NCBI GenBank assembly: GCA_012517485.1
Contig: JAAYUT010000348.1
Location: 1-9,632 of the forward strand
Length of the DNA stretch: 9,632 nt
Direction of reading: 5' to 3'
Origin: Candidatus Atribacter fermentans
Lineage (GTDB): Bacteria > Atribacterota > Atribacteria > Atribacterales > Atribacteraceae
Translations under genes and position numbers: made by a program
The notes under the pieces: model-generated
What the model was told of the DNA's origin: nothing
The model's database searches: none
What the model saw: only the letters and a program-made list of their open reading frames with translations
Shown: positions 1 through 7,036 of the stretch, in pieces
How positions within the stretch are numbered: position 1 is the stretch's first letter
Layout: every line of letters begins with the position of its first letter

Positions 1-85
1 CCTCCCCGCCGCGAAAGCGGCACCCCTCCACGGAGGGGAATTGTTGATTTTATTCCCCCATTGAGGGGGGATTCAGGGGGGTGTG
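1..85. repeat. GC-rich composite hairpin repeat (REP/MITE-like), probably cut by the left edge
   Basis: Three hairpins lie head to tail in a block far richer in G and C than the rest of the window. The first is GCCGC-GAAA-GCGGC (8-21), a perfect 5-bp stem closed by a GNRA-type tetraloop. The second is CCCCTC-CACG-GAGGGG (24-38 region). The third is CCCCC (55-59) against GGGGG (65-69), followed by another G-run at 76-81. CACCCC (21-26) could also pair with GGGGTG (78-83), giving an outer stem. No coding potential is seen. From general knowledge, C-rich/G-rich intergenic repeats of this look are dispersed in many copies in several bacterial phyla. Only one copy lies here, so the word repeat is inference. 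It may act as a transcript boundary for the unit upstream of rplU. Confidence 0.6.
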
Positions 86-111
86 CCTTTCTCTTTTTTG
101 TTTCATCACTT

Positions 112-142
112 TTTACTTACTCATTTATTTTCAGGATAGAAT
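112..142 (+). promoter_or_regulatory. weak sigma-70-like promoter candidate for rplU
   Basis: TTTACT (112-117) could serve as a -35 box (4 of 6 to TTGACA) and TAGAAT (137-142) as a -10 box (5 of 6 to TATAAT). The 19-nt spacer is longer than the ideal 17. A start near 149 would leave about 24 nt before the rplU start codon, enough for its Shine-Dalgarno. The region is T-rich and follows the GC-rich repeat block, which is where a promoter for the ribosomal protein unit would be expected. The match is modest and could be chance. Confidence 0.27.
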
Positions 143-159
143 CATAACTTAGGAAGAAT

Positions 160-166
160 GGAGGAG
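160..166 (+). promoter_or_regulatory. rplU Shine-Dalgarno that decides the start
   Basis: GGAGGAG ends 6 nt before the ATG at 173. An upstream in-frame ATG at 158 overlaps this site and a second one at 167 sits right against it, so neither can use it. The start at 173 also gives the standard bL21 N-terminus. Confidence 0.8.
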
Positions 167-172
167 ATGTGT

Positions 173-484
173 ATGTTCGCTCTAATTGAAGCCAGTGGAA
201 AACAATATCCAGTCCAAGAAGGCTCAATCATCCAGCTGGATAGTTATCAAGGGAATTTAAAAGGTCAAGTCATTTTTGAACGAGTTTTATTCATTCGCAA
301 TCAAGACAACGTTGTGGTTGGACATCCCTATGTGGAAGGAGCCAAAGTGAAAGGCATGATACTCAGAAACGGAAAATCTAAAAAAGTGATGGTTTTTAAA
401 TACAAACCAAAGGTAAAATACCGTCGATTAATTGGCCATCGCCAACCAATGACTCTCATTAAAATTCAGTCAATAGAATATTAA
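173..484 (+). CDS. rplU: 50S ribosomal protein bL21
   Basis: This is a 103-residue protein, the usual bL21 length. It begins MFALIEASGKQYPVQEG, the conserved opening of the family, and carries the signature region KYKPKVKYRRLIGHRQP near residues 76-92, followed by a TLIKI strand. bL21 binds 23S rRNA in the large subunit and helps its assembly. The start at 173 is chosen over in-frame ATGs at 158 and 167 because only it has a well-placed GGAGGAG and no extra N-terminal residues. It is the first gene of the run. Only 23 nt separate it from rpmA, and the prp/ysxB gene typical of Firmicutes is absent from that gap. Confidence 0.97.
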   Translation: MFALIEASGKQYPVQEGSIIQLDSYQGNLKGQVIFERVLFIRNQDNVVVGHPYVEGAKVKGMILRNGKSKKVMVFKYKPKVKYRRLIGHRQPMTLIKIQSIEY

Positions 485-507
485 TTCTTAAGGAGGTTCT
501 ATTCACC

Positions 508-777
508 ATGGCGCATAAGAAAGCAGGCGGAAGTGGAAAAAATGGTCGCGATAGTAACGCTAAGAGATTAGGTGTGAAAAAATTTAGTGGTCAATACGTA
601 TTAGCTGGTAACATTCTTATTCGACAGCGAGGAACAAAAATTAAACCAGGGATCAATGTAGGGACCGCTAAGGATTATACCCTTTTTGCTCTTCAAGATG
701 GATACGTTGTTTATCAAGAAAAAGCAGGGAGGAAATACGTTTCAATTCTCTCTGAAATGCCTTCTCAGGCTTCATAG
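508..777 (+). CDS. rpmA: 50S ribosomal protein bL27, form without N-terminal extension
   Basis: The 89-residue product starts MAHKKAGGSGKNGRDSNAKR and has the bL27 signature GNILIRQRGTKIKPG at residues 34-48, followed by DYTLFAL and a basic C-terminal strand. bL27 sits near the peptidyl-transferase centre, where its N-terminal tail reaches toward the P-site tRNA. Translation is set by TAAGGAGGT (489-497), a near-perfect complement to the 16S 3' end. Firmicutes L27 carries a short extension before AHKK that is removed by the Prp protease. Here the protein begins directly at MAHKK, and no prp gene lies between rplU and rpmA, so processing is not needed. Residue 10 is Gly where the common family motif reads GGST. 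Confidence 0.97.
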   Translation: MAHKKAGGSGKNGRDSNAKRLGVKKFSGQYVLAGNILIRQRGTKIKPGINVGTAKDYTLFALQDGYVVYQEKAGRKYVSILSEMPSQAS

Positions 778-870
778 TTGGTGTTAGGTCAAATTAGGAA
801 GTTCTTCTTTTTTAGGAACCAACCATTTTTTAAATAATAATTGGAGAACCGAATATTTGATTCAGGTCTT

Positions 871-876
871 GGGGTG
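871..876 (+). promoter_or_regulatory. Shine-Dalgarno for the TTG start of obgE
   Basis: GGGGTG ends 5 nt before TTG at 882. No in-frame ATG or GTG gives a better opening, and translation from this TTG yields MFIDQV, the standard Obg N-terminus. A weak site plus a TTG codon suggests modest translation compared with rplU and rpmA. Confidence 0.65.
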
Positions 877-881
877 TTGAA

Positions 882-2147
882 TTGTTTATTGATCAGGTCG
901 TTTTAAAAGTTCGTGCTGGTCGTGGTGGTGATGGTGCGATCAGTTTTTTAAGAGAAAAATATATCCCTCGAGGTGGGCCAGCAGGTGGAAATGGTGGAAA
1001 AGGAGGGGATGTTATTGTTATTGCTTCATCACAAAAAAAGACTTTGTACGATGTTGCCTTACAGAAGGTCTACGAAGCATCAAATGGCCAACCGGGCAAA
1101 GGGAAGAATCAATTTGGAAAAGATGGAGTTGATGCAATCTTAGTTGTTCCTGTCGGTACCCAAATTTTTGATCAAAAAGACAATCGAATCATAGCCGATT
1201 TGACCGAAGATAAGCAAGAAGTCATCATTGCCCGAGGTGGTCGAGGAGGTCGAGGGAATAGTTCATTTGCCACATCGACTAATCAAAGTCCCCGTATTGC
1301 CGAAAAGGGAGAAGCAGGCGAAATGCGAGAGATTCGTTTAGAATTGAAACTCATAGCTGACGTCGGCATTAGTGGATTCCCGAATGCTGGAAAATCAACA
1401 CTTCTTTCTGTGGTAAGTGCTGCCAAACCTCGAATTGCTGATTATCCATTTACGACCCTTCATCCAAATCTTGGCGTTGTGAATCATCGTGACCAACAGT
1501 TTGTTATGGTTGATGTCCCGGGAATTATTGAAGGTGCCAGCCATGGTGCCGGTTTAGGTTTAGAATTCTTGCGCCATATAGAAAGGACGCGATTAATCCT
1601 CCATTGCGTGGACTTATCCCAATACTATTCTGAAAACAATCCATATGACGATTTTTTGACTCTTCGTCGAGAGTTTGAAGCTTATAGTTCTTCTTTGGCA
1701 GCCAAACCTTTTTTTGTCGTAGCGACCAAGCTTGATCTTCCACCAGCTGCTCAAGCTTTTCATGAGTTTAAAACCACCTTTGAACAACAAGGAATTCCTG
1801 TCTTTGGTATTTCTTCCATTACCAAGGAGGGAATTCACCAGTTACTGGATGCGATAATTGAATATTTAAAAAATGCTCCTGAAATTTATTCCGAAGACAT
1901 TCCTTCTCTTTCCAAAAATACGGTATTGAATCCTACCTCCCCTCGACATTATCGATTTTCAACACCTTTTCTGGATCGATTAGTTACTGAAATCGATTGG
2001 AATGCTGAAAACGCATGTGCCATTTTAAATCAAAAGTTAGCCGATGCGAACTTTCTAAAATATTTTTCTGCCATTCAACCTGGATCAATCATTGAGATCG
2101 GGACCTGGCATTTTATTTGGAGTGGGAAACGCCTTGAATCCGCTTAA
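882..2147 (+). CDS. obgE: Obg family GTPase (CgtA), with altered G4 motif
   Basis: This 421-residue protein has the three Obg parts. The glycine-rich Obg fold spans about 1-158 (RGGDGAISF, GGPAGGNGGKGG, RGGRGGRGN). The G domain spans about 159-333, and the C-terminal OCT domain about 350-418 (HYRFSTPFLDRLV, then FLKYFSAI and the terminal GTWHFIW). G1 is GFPNAGKST (165-173), the switch TT is at 191-192, and G3 is DVPG (211-214). G4 reads TKLD (282-285) instead of the usual NKxD, and G5 is SSI (311-313). Obg acts in late 50S assembly and couples it to GTP and ppGpp levels. The gene starts with TTG at 882. It lies 104 bp after rpmA, with no convincing promoter or terminator between them. Its stop is 31 nt before the proposed proB start. 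Confidence 0.96.
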   Translation: MFIDQVVLKVRAGRGGDGAISFLREKYIPRGGPAGGNGGKGGDVIVIASSQKKTLYDVALQKVYEASNGQPGKGKNQFGKDGVDAILVVPVGTQIFDQKDNRIIADLTEDKQEVIIARGGRGGRGNSSFATSTNQSPRIAEKGEAGEMREIRLELKLIADVGISGFPNAGKSTLLSVVSAAKPRIADYPFTTLHPNLGVVNHRDQQFVMVDVPGIIEGASHGAGLGLEFLRHIERTRLILHCVDLSQYYSENNPYDDFLTLRREFEAYSSSLAAKPFFVVATKLDLPPAAQAFHEFKTTFEQQGIPVFGISSITKEGIHQLLDAIIEYLKNAPEIYSEDIPSLSKNTVLNPTSPRHYRFSTPFLDRLVTEIDWNAENACAILNQKLADANFLKYFSAIQPGSIIEIGTWHFIWSGKRLESA

Positions 2148-2178
2148 ATCATTTTCCAACGAGCATCTTCACAATCCA

Positions 2179-3324
2179 ATGAAGCGAATTGATTTTATTA
2201 AAAATAGCCAAGTCATTGTGATTAAAGTCGGGAGTTCCCTATTGGTTAAAAATTTTGTTTTAGAAATATCCCGTTTAGAAGAATTAGCCCAAAACATTCA
2301 TCAGCTTCGTCAAAGTGGGAAAAAAGTCATTTTAGTGACCTCAGGAGCCATGGCTTGCGGAATGAGCCGATTAGGATTAAATCGGAAAAGAGGCGATATT
2401 CCATTCAAACAAGCAATGGCAGCAGTGGGGCAAGGTATTCTTATGCAGAATTATTGTCAAGTTTTTTCACAAATTGGTATACCGGTCGCCCAGATATTGT
2501 TGGCACCTGAAGACGTTCATAATCGACATAAATATCTTAATGCCCGTAATACATTTCAGACACTTCTCGATTTAAATGTGCTGCCAATCGTTAACGAGAA
2601 TGACACCGTTGCTATCGCAGAATTAAAGTTCGGTGATAATGATCGCTTATCAGCTTTGGTCGCTTCACTTATTAATGCCCAGCTTCTTATTATCCTTTCT
2701 GACATCGAAGGGTTGTTTACAGCGGATCCTAAAAAAAATTCGAATGCTATTCTTATCAAAGAAGTAGAGAGAATAGATGAGAGTATTGAGAAAATGGCTG
2801 GTCAGGAGGGGAGTAATATTTCAACCGGTGGGATGAAAAGCAAAATTATGGCCAGTCGTATGGCTACCTTTTCAGGCATAGGAGTCATCCTGGCTTTAGG
2901 GAAAGATTTTTCTATCATTCAAAGAATATTTGCCGGTGATGAGGTTGGAACTTTTTTTTACCCTCAGACTAAAATTCTCAAAAACCGGAAACGTTGGATT
3001 GCTTTTGGAATGATGACCCGGGGACGGGTTATTATCGACGAGGGAGCCAATTTAGCCCTCATGAGAAATAAAAGCTTATTACCAGCAGGGATCAGGGGAG
3101 TGGAAGGAGTCTTTGATGCGGGTGATTGTATTGAAGTTGTTAATGAAAAAGGCCGAGCAGTTGCCAAAGGTTTGGTCAACTTTTCCTCAACTGAATTAAA
3201 AAAAATTCGTGGTTTACATACGACGGAACTACAAGAAGTTTTTTTTAATCAAGAGATAAACGTTGAAGTGATTCATGTTGATAACTTAGTGTTATTTAAT
3301 CAGGAGGAGAAAGAGAATGGTTGA
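2179..3324 (+). CDS. proB: glutamate 5-kinase with C-terminal PUA domain
   Basis: ProB phosphorylates L-glutamate with ATP, the first and normally feedback-inhibited step of proline synthesis. From ATG 2179 the product has 381 residues, about the family length. The amino-acid kinase domain shows IKVGSS (15-20), VTSGAM (53-58), NEND (139-142), FGDND (151-155), SDIEGLFTADP (174-184) and STGGMKSK (215-222). A PUA domain covers about 273-365. The frame is open upstream into obgE, so the start is not certain. ATG 2179 gives the normal MKRIDFIKNSQVIVIKVGSS opening but has only a poor Shine-Dalgarno. TTG 2134, inside the obgE end, has GGAG at 2119-2122 and would add 15 residues. The gene overlaps proA by 8 bp. 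Four 8-nt A or T runs lie in the frame, but none breaks it. Confidence 0.95.
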   Translation: MKRIDFIKNSQVIVIKVGSSLLVKNFVLEISRLEELAQNIHQLRQSGKKVILVTSGAMACGMSRLGLNRKRGDIPFKQAMAAVGQGILMQNYCQVFSQIGIPVAQILLAPEDVHNRHKYLNARNTFQTLLDLNVLPIVNENDTVAIAELKFGDNDRLSALVASLINAQLLIILSDIEGLFTADPKKNSNAILIKEVERIDESIEKMAGQEGSNISTGGMKSKIMASRMATFSGIGVILALGKDFSIIQRIFAGDEVGTFFYPQTKILKNRKRWIAFGMMTRGRVIIDEGANLALMRNKSLLPAGIRGVEGVFDAGDCIEVVNEKGRAVAKGLVNFSSTELKKIRGLHTTELQEVFFNQEINVEVIHVDNLVLFNQEEKENG

Positions 3325-4570
3325 AGATTTAAAAATTCAAGCTCAAAAAGCAAAAAAAGCCGCTCAACAGCTGGCTACTACCTCAACCCAGAAAAAAAAT
3401 GATTTTCTAACGGTTCTGGCTCAATGTTTAGAAGAAGAACAATCTCGGATTGAAAGTGAAAACCAAAAAGATGTCAAAATAGCTGTTGAGAACCATATGA
3501 AACCTGGGTTCATTGATCGTTTGATCCTCAATAAAAAAAGAATCCAAGGAATGGCAGATGGTTTAAGACAGGTAGCAATCCTCTCCGATCCGGTTGGGGA
3601 AGTCATATCCGGGTGGAAGAGGCCAAATGGTTTAGTTGTAACCAAAGTGAGGGTACCCTTAGGAGTCTTGGCGATTATTTATGAGGCTCGACCCAATGTG
3701 ACCATCGATAGTATCGGGTTAGGAATTAAATCTGGGAATGCTTTAATTTTAAGGGGAAGTAGTTCCACCCTCAATTCGAACCGGTTTTTGACCCATTTAG
3801 CTCGTGAATCTCTCCGCCAATGTTCTCTTCCTGAAGATTCAGTTCAACTCATTGAAAGTACCAGTCATGATGACATTGCTCAGCTGCTGGCCATGAGAGA
3901 ATATATTGATGTCGCTATTCCACGTGGGGGTGCTGGTTTAATTCAAAATGTTGTGATTCATTCTCAAGTTCCAGTTATTGAAACCGGTGTTGGGAATTGT
4001 CATGTTTATGTTGATAAGGATGCTGATTTAGGGATGGCAGAAAAGATCGTAGTGAATGCGAAGACTCAACGGCCTAGTGTTTGTAATGCAGCAGAAACCT
4101 TGTTAATTCACCAAGATATTGCCCGGGTTTTTCTCCCCCAAATCGTAACAACTTTGAAGCAAGCCGGAGTAGAAATTCGAGGCTGTGAACAAGCTTGCCA
4201 AATTCTTCCTGATTTAATCTCTGCGACCGAGGAAGATTGGAAAACAGAATATCTTGATTTAATTTTAGCAGTGAAGGTAGTTAAAAATCTGAATGAAGCC
4301 ATTGAGCACATCAACACCTATGGAACCCGTCATTCTGAATCAATAATCACCGAAAACTATACAAATGCCAGGGATTTTTTGGATAAGATTGATGCTGCGG
4401 CTGTTTATGTCAATGCTTCAACCCGTTTTACAGATGGAGAACAATTTGGCTTGGGTGCAGAAATTGGTATTAGTACTCAGAAACTCCATGCCCGGGGACC
4501 AATGGGATTGCAAGAATTAACCACGACAAAGTATATTATCTATGGAACTGGGCAGATTCGGCAATCATAG
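3317..4570 (+). CDS. proA: gamma-glutamyl phosphate reductase
   Basis: ProA uses NADPH to reduce the glutamyl phosphate made by ProB to glutamate-5-semialdehyde, which cyclises toward proline. The 417-residue protein is full length for this aldehyde dehydrogenase-like family. The catalytic cysteine is Cys256 in RPSVCNAAETLL. Other landmarks are YEARPNVTIDS (122-132), IPRGGAGLI (201-209) and the ProA signature INTYGTRHSESI (332-343), then VNASTRFTDG (365-374) and the C-terminal HARGPMGLQELTTTKY. The start has AGGAGG at 3302-3307 and lies inside the last codons of proB. The 8-bp overlap points to translational coupling of the two pathway enzymes, which act on an unstable intermediate. The proC step is not in the window. 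Confidence 0.97.
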   Translation: MVEDLKIQAQKAKKAAQQLATTSTQKKNDFLTVLAQCLEEEQSRIESENQKDVKIAVENHMKPGFIDRLILNKKRIQGMADGLRQVAILSDPVGEVISGWKRPNGLVVTKVRVPLGVLAIIYEARPNVTIDSIGLGIKSGNALILRGSSSTLNSNRFLTHLARESLRQCSLPEDSVQLIESTSHDDIAQLLAMREYIDVAIPRGGAGLIQNVVIHSQVPVIETGVGNCHVYVDKDADLGMAEKIVVNAKTQRPSVCNAAETLLIHQDIARVFLPQIVTTLKQAGVEIRGCEQACQILPDLISATEEDWKTEYLDLILAVKVVKNLNEAIEHINTYGTRHSESIITENYTNARDFLDKIDAAAVYVNASTRFTDGEQFGLGAEIGISTQKLHARGPMGLQELTTTKYIIYGTGQIRQS

Positions 4571-4606
4571 GAAAAAAGAAAAGAGAAAGATTGAACCCGA
4601 TACTTG

Positions 4607-4614
4607 AAGGAGAG
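4607..4614 (+). promoter_or_regulatory. nadD Shine-Dalgarno that decides the start
   Basis: AAGGAGAG lies 10 nt before ATG 4625. An in-frame TTG at 4604 would place this site inside the coding region, so ATG 4625 is preferred. The 54-nt proA-nadD gap is otherwise purine-rich and shows no hairpin or promoter. Confidence 0.7.
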
Positions 4615-4624
4615 ATATGTTTCA

Positions 4625-5212
4625 ATGAAAAAAGGTATTATGGGTGGTACTTTTGATCCAATTCACTTAGGACATTTAGTGACTGCTGAAGAAGTGAGAG
4701 ATTATTTTCAGTTGGACGAGGTGGTCTTTGTTCCTTCAGCACGACCACCTCATAAGGTTGGGCAGACTATAACCAACCCTGAACATCGATATTTAATGGT
4801 AGTGTTAGCAACTATAACCAACCCTTATTTTCGAGTTTCCCGAGTTGAATTAGAACGGGTTGGACCTTCTTATGCAGTTGATACTCTTCGATATTTCCGT
4901 GAATTTTGGGGAAATGAAAGCGAAATATACTTTATTACTGGAGCTGACGCTTTTGCCCAGATTTCAAGTTGGAATAATCCTGACGAACTTTTCCGATTAT
5001 GTACATTTGTTGCAGCAACTCGACCTGGTTATAAAATGGTGAGTATGGAAGAAAAATATCGACAGAAGGTGAAGATGATAGAAGTATCTGCATTGGCAAT
5101 TGCCTCGTCGGAAATTCGGCGCCGGGTAAAAAGAGGAGAATCAATTAAATACTTGGTTCCTGAAGCAGTTGAAAACTATATTAGAAAAAATGGACTTTAT
5201 ATCAATGACTGA
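4625..5212 (+). CDS. nadD: nicotinate-nucleotide adenylyltransferase
   Basis: NadD joins ATP and nicotinate mononucleotide to form deamido-NAD, a late step of NAD synthesis shared by the de novo and nicotinate salvage routes. The 195-residue product starts MKKGIMGGTFDPIHLGHL, with the nucleotidyltransferase HxGH-type motif at residues 14-17. It has the family features VFVPSARPPHK (35-44), FITGADAF (103-110) and a C-terminal ASSEIRRRVKRGESIKYLVP (160-179) that matches the ISSTxIR nucleotide-binding motif. Its length is typical. The stop overlaps the following HD-domain gene by 8 bp, an association common in Firmicutes and related bacteria. Confidence 0.95.
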   Translation: MKKGIMGGTFDPIHLGHLVTAEEVRDYFQLDEVVFVPSARPPHKVGQTITNPEHRYLMVVLATITNPYFRVSRVELERVGPSYAVDTLRYFREFWGNESEIYFITGADAFAQISSWNNPDELFRLCTFVAATRPGYKMVSMEEKYRQKVKMIEVSALAIASSEIRRRVKRGESIKYLVPEAVENYIRKNGLYIND

Positions 5213-5798
5213 ATATATTTTGAAGCAGCTGCAAAGTATGATTTCTCCCTTACGATTCAATCACTCAATTCGGGTTGCCGAGGAAGCCAGGAATTTAGCC
5301 GTTCATTTTGGTGAAGATCCTGAAAAATCTTATCTTGCCGGCCTTCTCCATGATTCAGCCAGAGCTCTTTCTATTCAGGAGATGGTTCGGTATCTGCCAC
5401 CCTATTTTCTTCCAATTGGTTATTCCATTCCAGCGATTTTTCATGCCTTTGCAGGTCCACAATTTATCTCCGATCGGTTTGGCATAACCGACTATGCAAT
5501 TCTTCGAGCGGTGTGTTGGCACGCAACTGCCTGTGAAGATATGAATAATTTTGATAAAATACTTTTTGTTGCTGATTTGTCAGAAAGTGGACGTCGCTTC
5601 CGAGAAAGTGATACAATTCGTCAAGCTTTACAAATTGGACTTCAAGAAGCTTTTATGAAAGTATTATCCTTAAAAGTGAATTACTTACTTGCAACTCATA
5701 AAATAATTTATCCAGCCAGTTTAGAAGCTTGGAATAAAACGGTTGCAATCTGCATAGAGGAAATAAATGGCAAAACACAGAAGAAAGAAAAGCTATAA
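5205..5798 (+). CDS. yqeK: YqeK-like HD-domain hydrolase (probable symmetrical Ap4A hydrolase)
   Basis: The 197-residue protein has the HD metal-binding pattern of the YqeK family: His20 (RFNHSIRVAEEA), His49-Asp50 (AGLLHDSARALS), His80, His106 (VCWHATAC) and Asp124 (FVADLSESGR). YqeK enzymes split diadenosine tetraphosphate into two ADP, removing a stress nucleotide. The position directly after nadD and before an LCP gene is the standard one for yqeK. In-frame starts exist at TTG 5169, ATG 5190 and ATG 5205. ATG 5205 is chosen because it gives the normal N-terminus, about 16 residues before the first helix motif. None has a good Shine-Dalgarno, so translation probably depends on coupling to nadD (8-bp overlap). 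The 3' end overlaps the next gene by 32 bp. Confidence 0.9.
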   Translation: MTEYILKQLQSMISPLRFNHSIRVAEEARNLAVHFGEDPEKSYLAGLLHDSARALSIQEMVRYLPPYFLPIGYSIPAIFHAFAGPQFISDRFGITDYAILRAVCWHATACEDMNNFDKILFVADLSESGRRFRESDTIRQALQIGLQEAFMKVLSLKVNYLLATHKIIYPASLEAWNKTVAICIEEINGKTQKKEKL

Positions 5799-6672
5799 AT
5801 ATGTATATTTAGCCATCGGATTTATCTTGGGTGGGATCCTTTTTTTTGGTTTGAGCAATCATAATGTGCGGAATAAATTGGTACAAACGGTAATGGGTTA
5901 TGCTCAACCAGAAAGTACCACAATTTTAGTAGTTGGACAAGATAGCATTAAACCCTTACGGAGTGATACTATAATTTTGGTTTGTCTAAACACCAAGAGT
6001 GAAGAGGTCCTTTTATTTTCAATTCCACGGGATACCAGGGTTGAAGTCCCAGGAAATGGATATGATAAAATTAACCACTCTTATGCCAAAGGTGGAATAA
6101 AGTTACTCAAGGAAACGATTGAAAAAAGTTTAGACATCAATATCCCGTACACAGTAGAAATCAATTATCAAGGATTTGAAAAAGTTATTGATTTGTTGGG
6201 TGGAGTTGAAATTGATGTTGAACATGATATGAAATATGCCGATCGAGCTCAGGATTTAGTGATCAATATTACAGCTGGTAAACAACGTTTGAAGGGTGAT
6301 AAAGCCTTACAATATGTTCGATATCGTAATGATAAGTTGGGAGATATTGGTCGAATTAAGCGACAACAAATTTTTCTTCAGGCTTTATTTCATGAGATTG
6401 ATAATCCCTTAAATCTTCCAAAAATGCCACAAATTATTCAGGAGCTCCGTCAAGCTTTAGTCACGAATTTTTCCAACGAAGAACTTATTAATTTAGGACT
6501 TTGGTTTAAAGAGATTGACGCAAGAGTAATGATAACCGATATGATGCCGGGAGAAGCAGCCTATATAAAGGGGGTTAGTTATTGGGAACCAGATTTAGAG
6601 GCTTCAAAAAAATTAATTACCGAATTCTTTCTCAAAGAAAAAAGAGTTGAGGAACAGCCGAATGAATCCTAA
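5767..6672 (+). CDS. LytR-CpsA-Psr (LCP) family membrane protein, glycopolymer transferase
   Basis: The 301-residue protein has a basic N-terminus (MAKHRRKKSYK) and one membrane segment at about residues 11-30, with the rest predicted outside the cytoplasmic membrane. The LCP domain (about 50-215) shows TTILVVGQD, RSDTIILV (65-72), the key SIPRDTRVEVPG (85-96), DKINHSYAKGG, LLGGVEIDV (143-151), ALQYVRYRND (180-189) and GRIKRQQIFL (195-204). Asp67, Arg88, Asp89, Arg91, Arg185/187 and Arg196/199 are the expected polyprenyl-phosphate-binding and active-site residues. LCP proteins move undecaprenyl-linked glycopolymers onto peptidoglycan or other acceptors. The acceptor and polymer here are unknown. 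The start ATG 5767 has AGAGG at 5756-5760 and lies in the end of yqeK. It is called lytR in many genomes, but that name is not specific. Confidence 0.92.
   Translation: MAKHRRKKSYKYVYLAIGFILGGILFFGLSNHNVRNKLVQTVMGYAQPESTTILVVGQDSIKPLRSDTIILVCLNTKSEEVLLFSIPRDTRVEVPGNGYDKINHSYAKGGIKLLKETIEKSLDINIPYTVEINYQGFEKVIDLLGGVEIDVEHDMKYADRAQDLVINITAGKQRLKGDKALQYVRYRNDKLGDIGRIKRQQIFLQALFHEIDNPLNLPKMPQIIQELRQALVTNFSNEELINLGLWFKEIDARVMITDMMPGEAAYIKGVSYWEPDLEASKKLITEFFLKEKRVEEQPNES
6648..6654 (+). promoter_or_regulatory. rsfS Shine-Dalgarno that decides the start
   Basis: TGAGGAA lies 7 nt before ATG 6662, inside the end of the LCP gene. The in-frame TTG at 6647 overlaps the site itself and is rejected as a start. 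Confidence 0.6.
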
Positions 6673-7036
6673 AGAAAAATGTTTAATTGTGTTGGGAGTC
6701 GCTCATGAAAAGAAGATGCAAGATGTTATAATCCTTGACTTGAGAGACGTTTTTCCGGTAGCTGATTACTGGATTATTGGAAGCGCTGCGACTTTTATCC
6801 AGACGAAAACCATTGCCGAGGAAATAAAGAAGACTTTGGACTCTTACTCAGTTCAACCCTTTCATATAGAAGGGTTGGATGGAGGTGAATGGATTCTTAT
6901 GGATTACGGCGATGTGATCGTTCATATTTTTCGAGAGGAAGAAAGGCAATATTATCAGTTAGAAAAGTTATGGAGAAACGCCCATTTGGTTTATTCAAAA
7001 GAATTGCAGATTGATAAGTTCAGTGAAATAGATTGA
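6662..7036 (+). CDS. rsfS: ribosome silencing factor RsfS
   Basis: RsfS binds bL14 (not encoded here) on the 50S subunit and blocks joining with the 30S subunit, which slows translation in poor conditions. It also assists late assembly. The 124-residue product has the family blocks DVIILDLRDVFPVADYWIIG (21-40), GLDGGEWILMDYGDVIVHIF (71-90) and YYQLEKLW (97-104). Its length is normal. It overlaps the LCP gene by 11 bp, so the two are probably coupled. Its TGA stop (7034-7036) lies inside the -35 box of the metK promoter, and no terminator hairpin follows. Transcription may therefore read through into metK. Confidence 0.95.
   Translation: MNPKEKCLIVLGVAHEKKMQDVIILDLRDVFPVADYWIIGSAATFIQTKTIAEEIKKTLDSYSVQPFHIEGLDGGEWILMDYGDVIVHIFREEERQYYQLEKLWRNAHLVYSKELQIDKFSEID

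Noticed and set aside
777..831. Rho-independent terminator after rpmA (GTTGGT with ACCAAC, then CATTTTTT)
   Set aside because: The stem is only 6 bp with a loop of about 35 nt and low GC, too weak to support. The 104-bp gap otherwise shows no clear promoter or structure.
1525..1838. Two overlapping minus-strand open frames inside obgE
   Set aside because: They lie opposite the conserved G domain of Obg, have no family resemblance or ribosome site, and are mirror effects of the real frame.
2556..4317. Minus-strand open frames inside proB and proA (2556-2759, 2964-3179, 3421-3645, 4108-4317)
   Set aside because: All are short, opposite well-conserved enzyme genes and without recognisable protein features.
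4860..5144. Alternative plus and minus frames inside nadD
   Set aside because: They are embedded in the conserved NadD frame, with no motif and poor starts.
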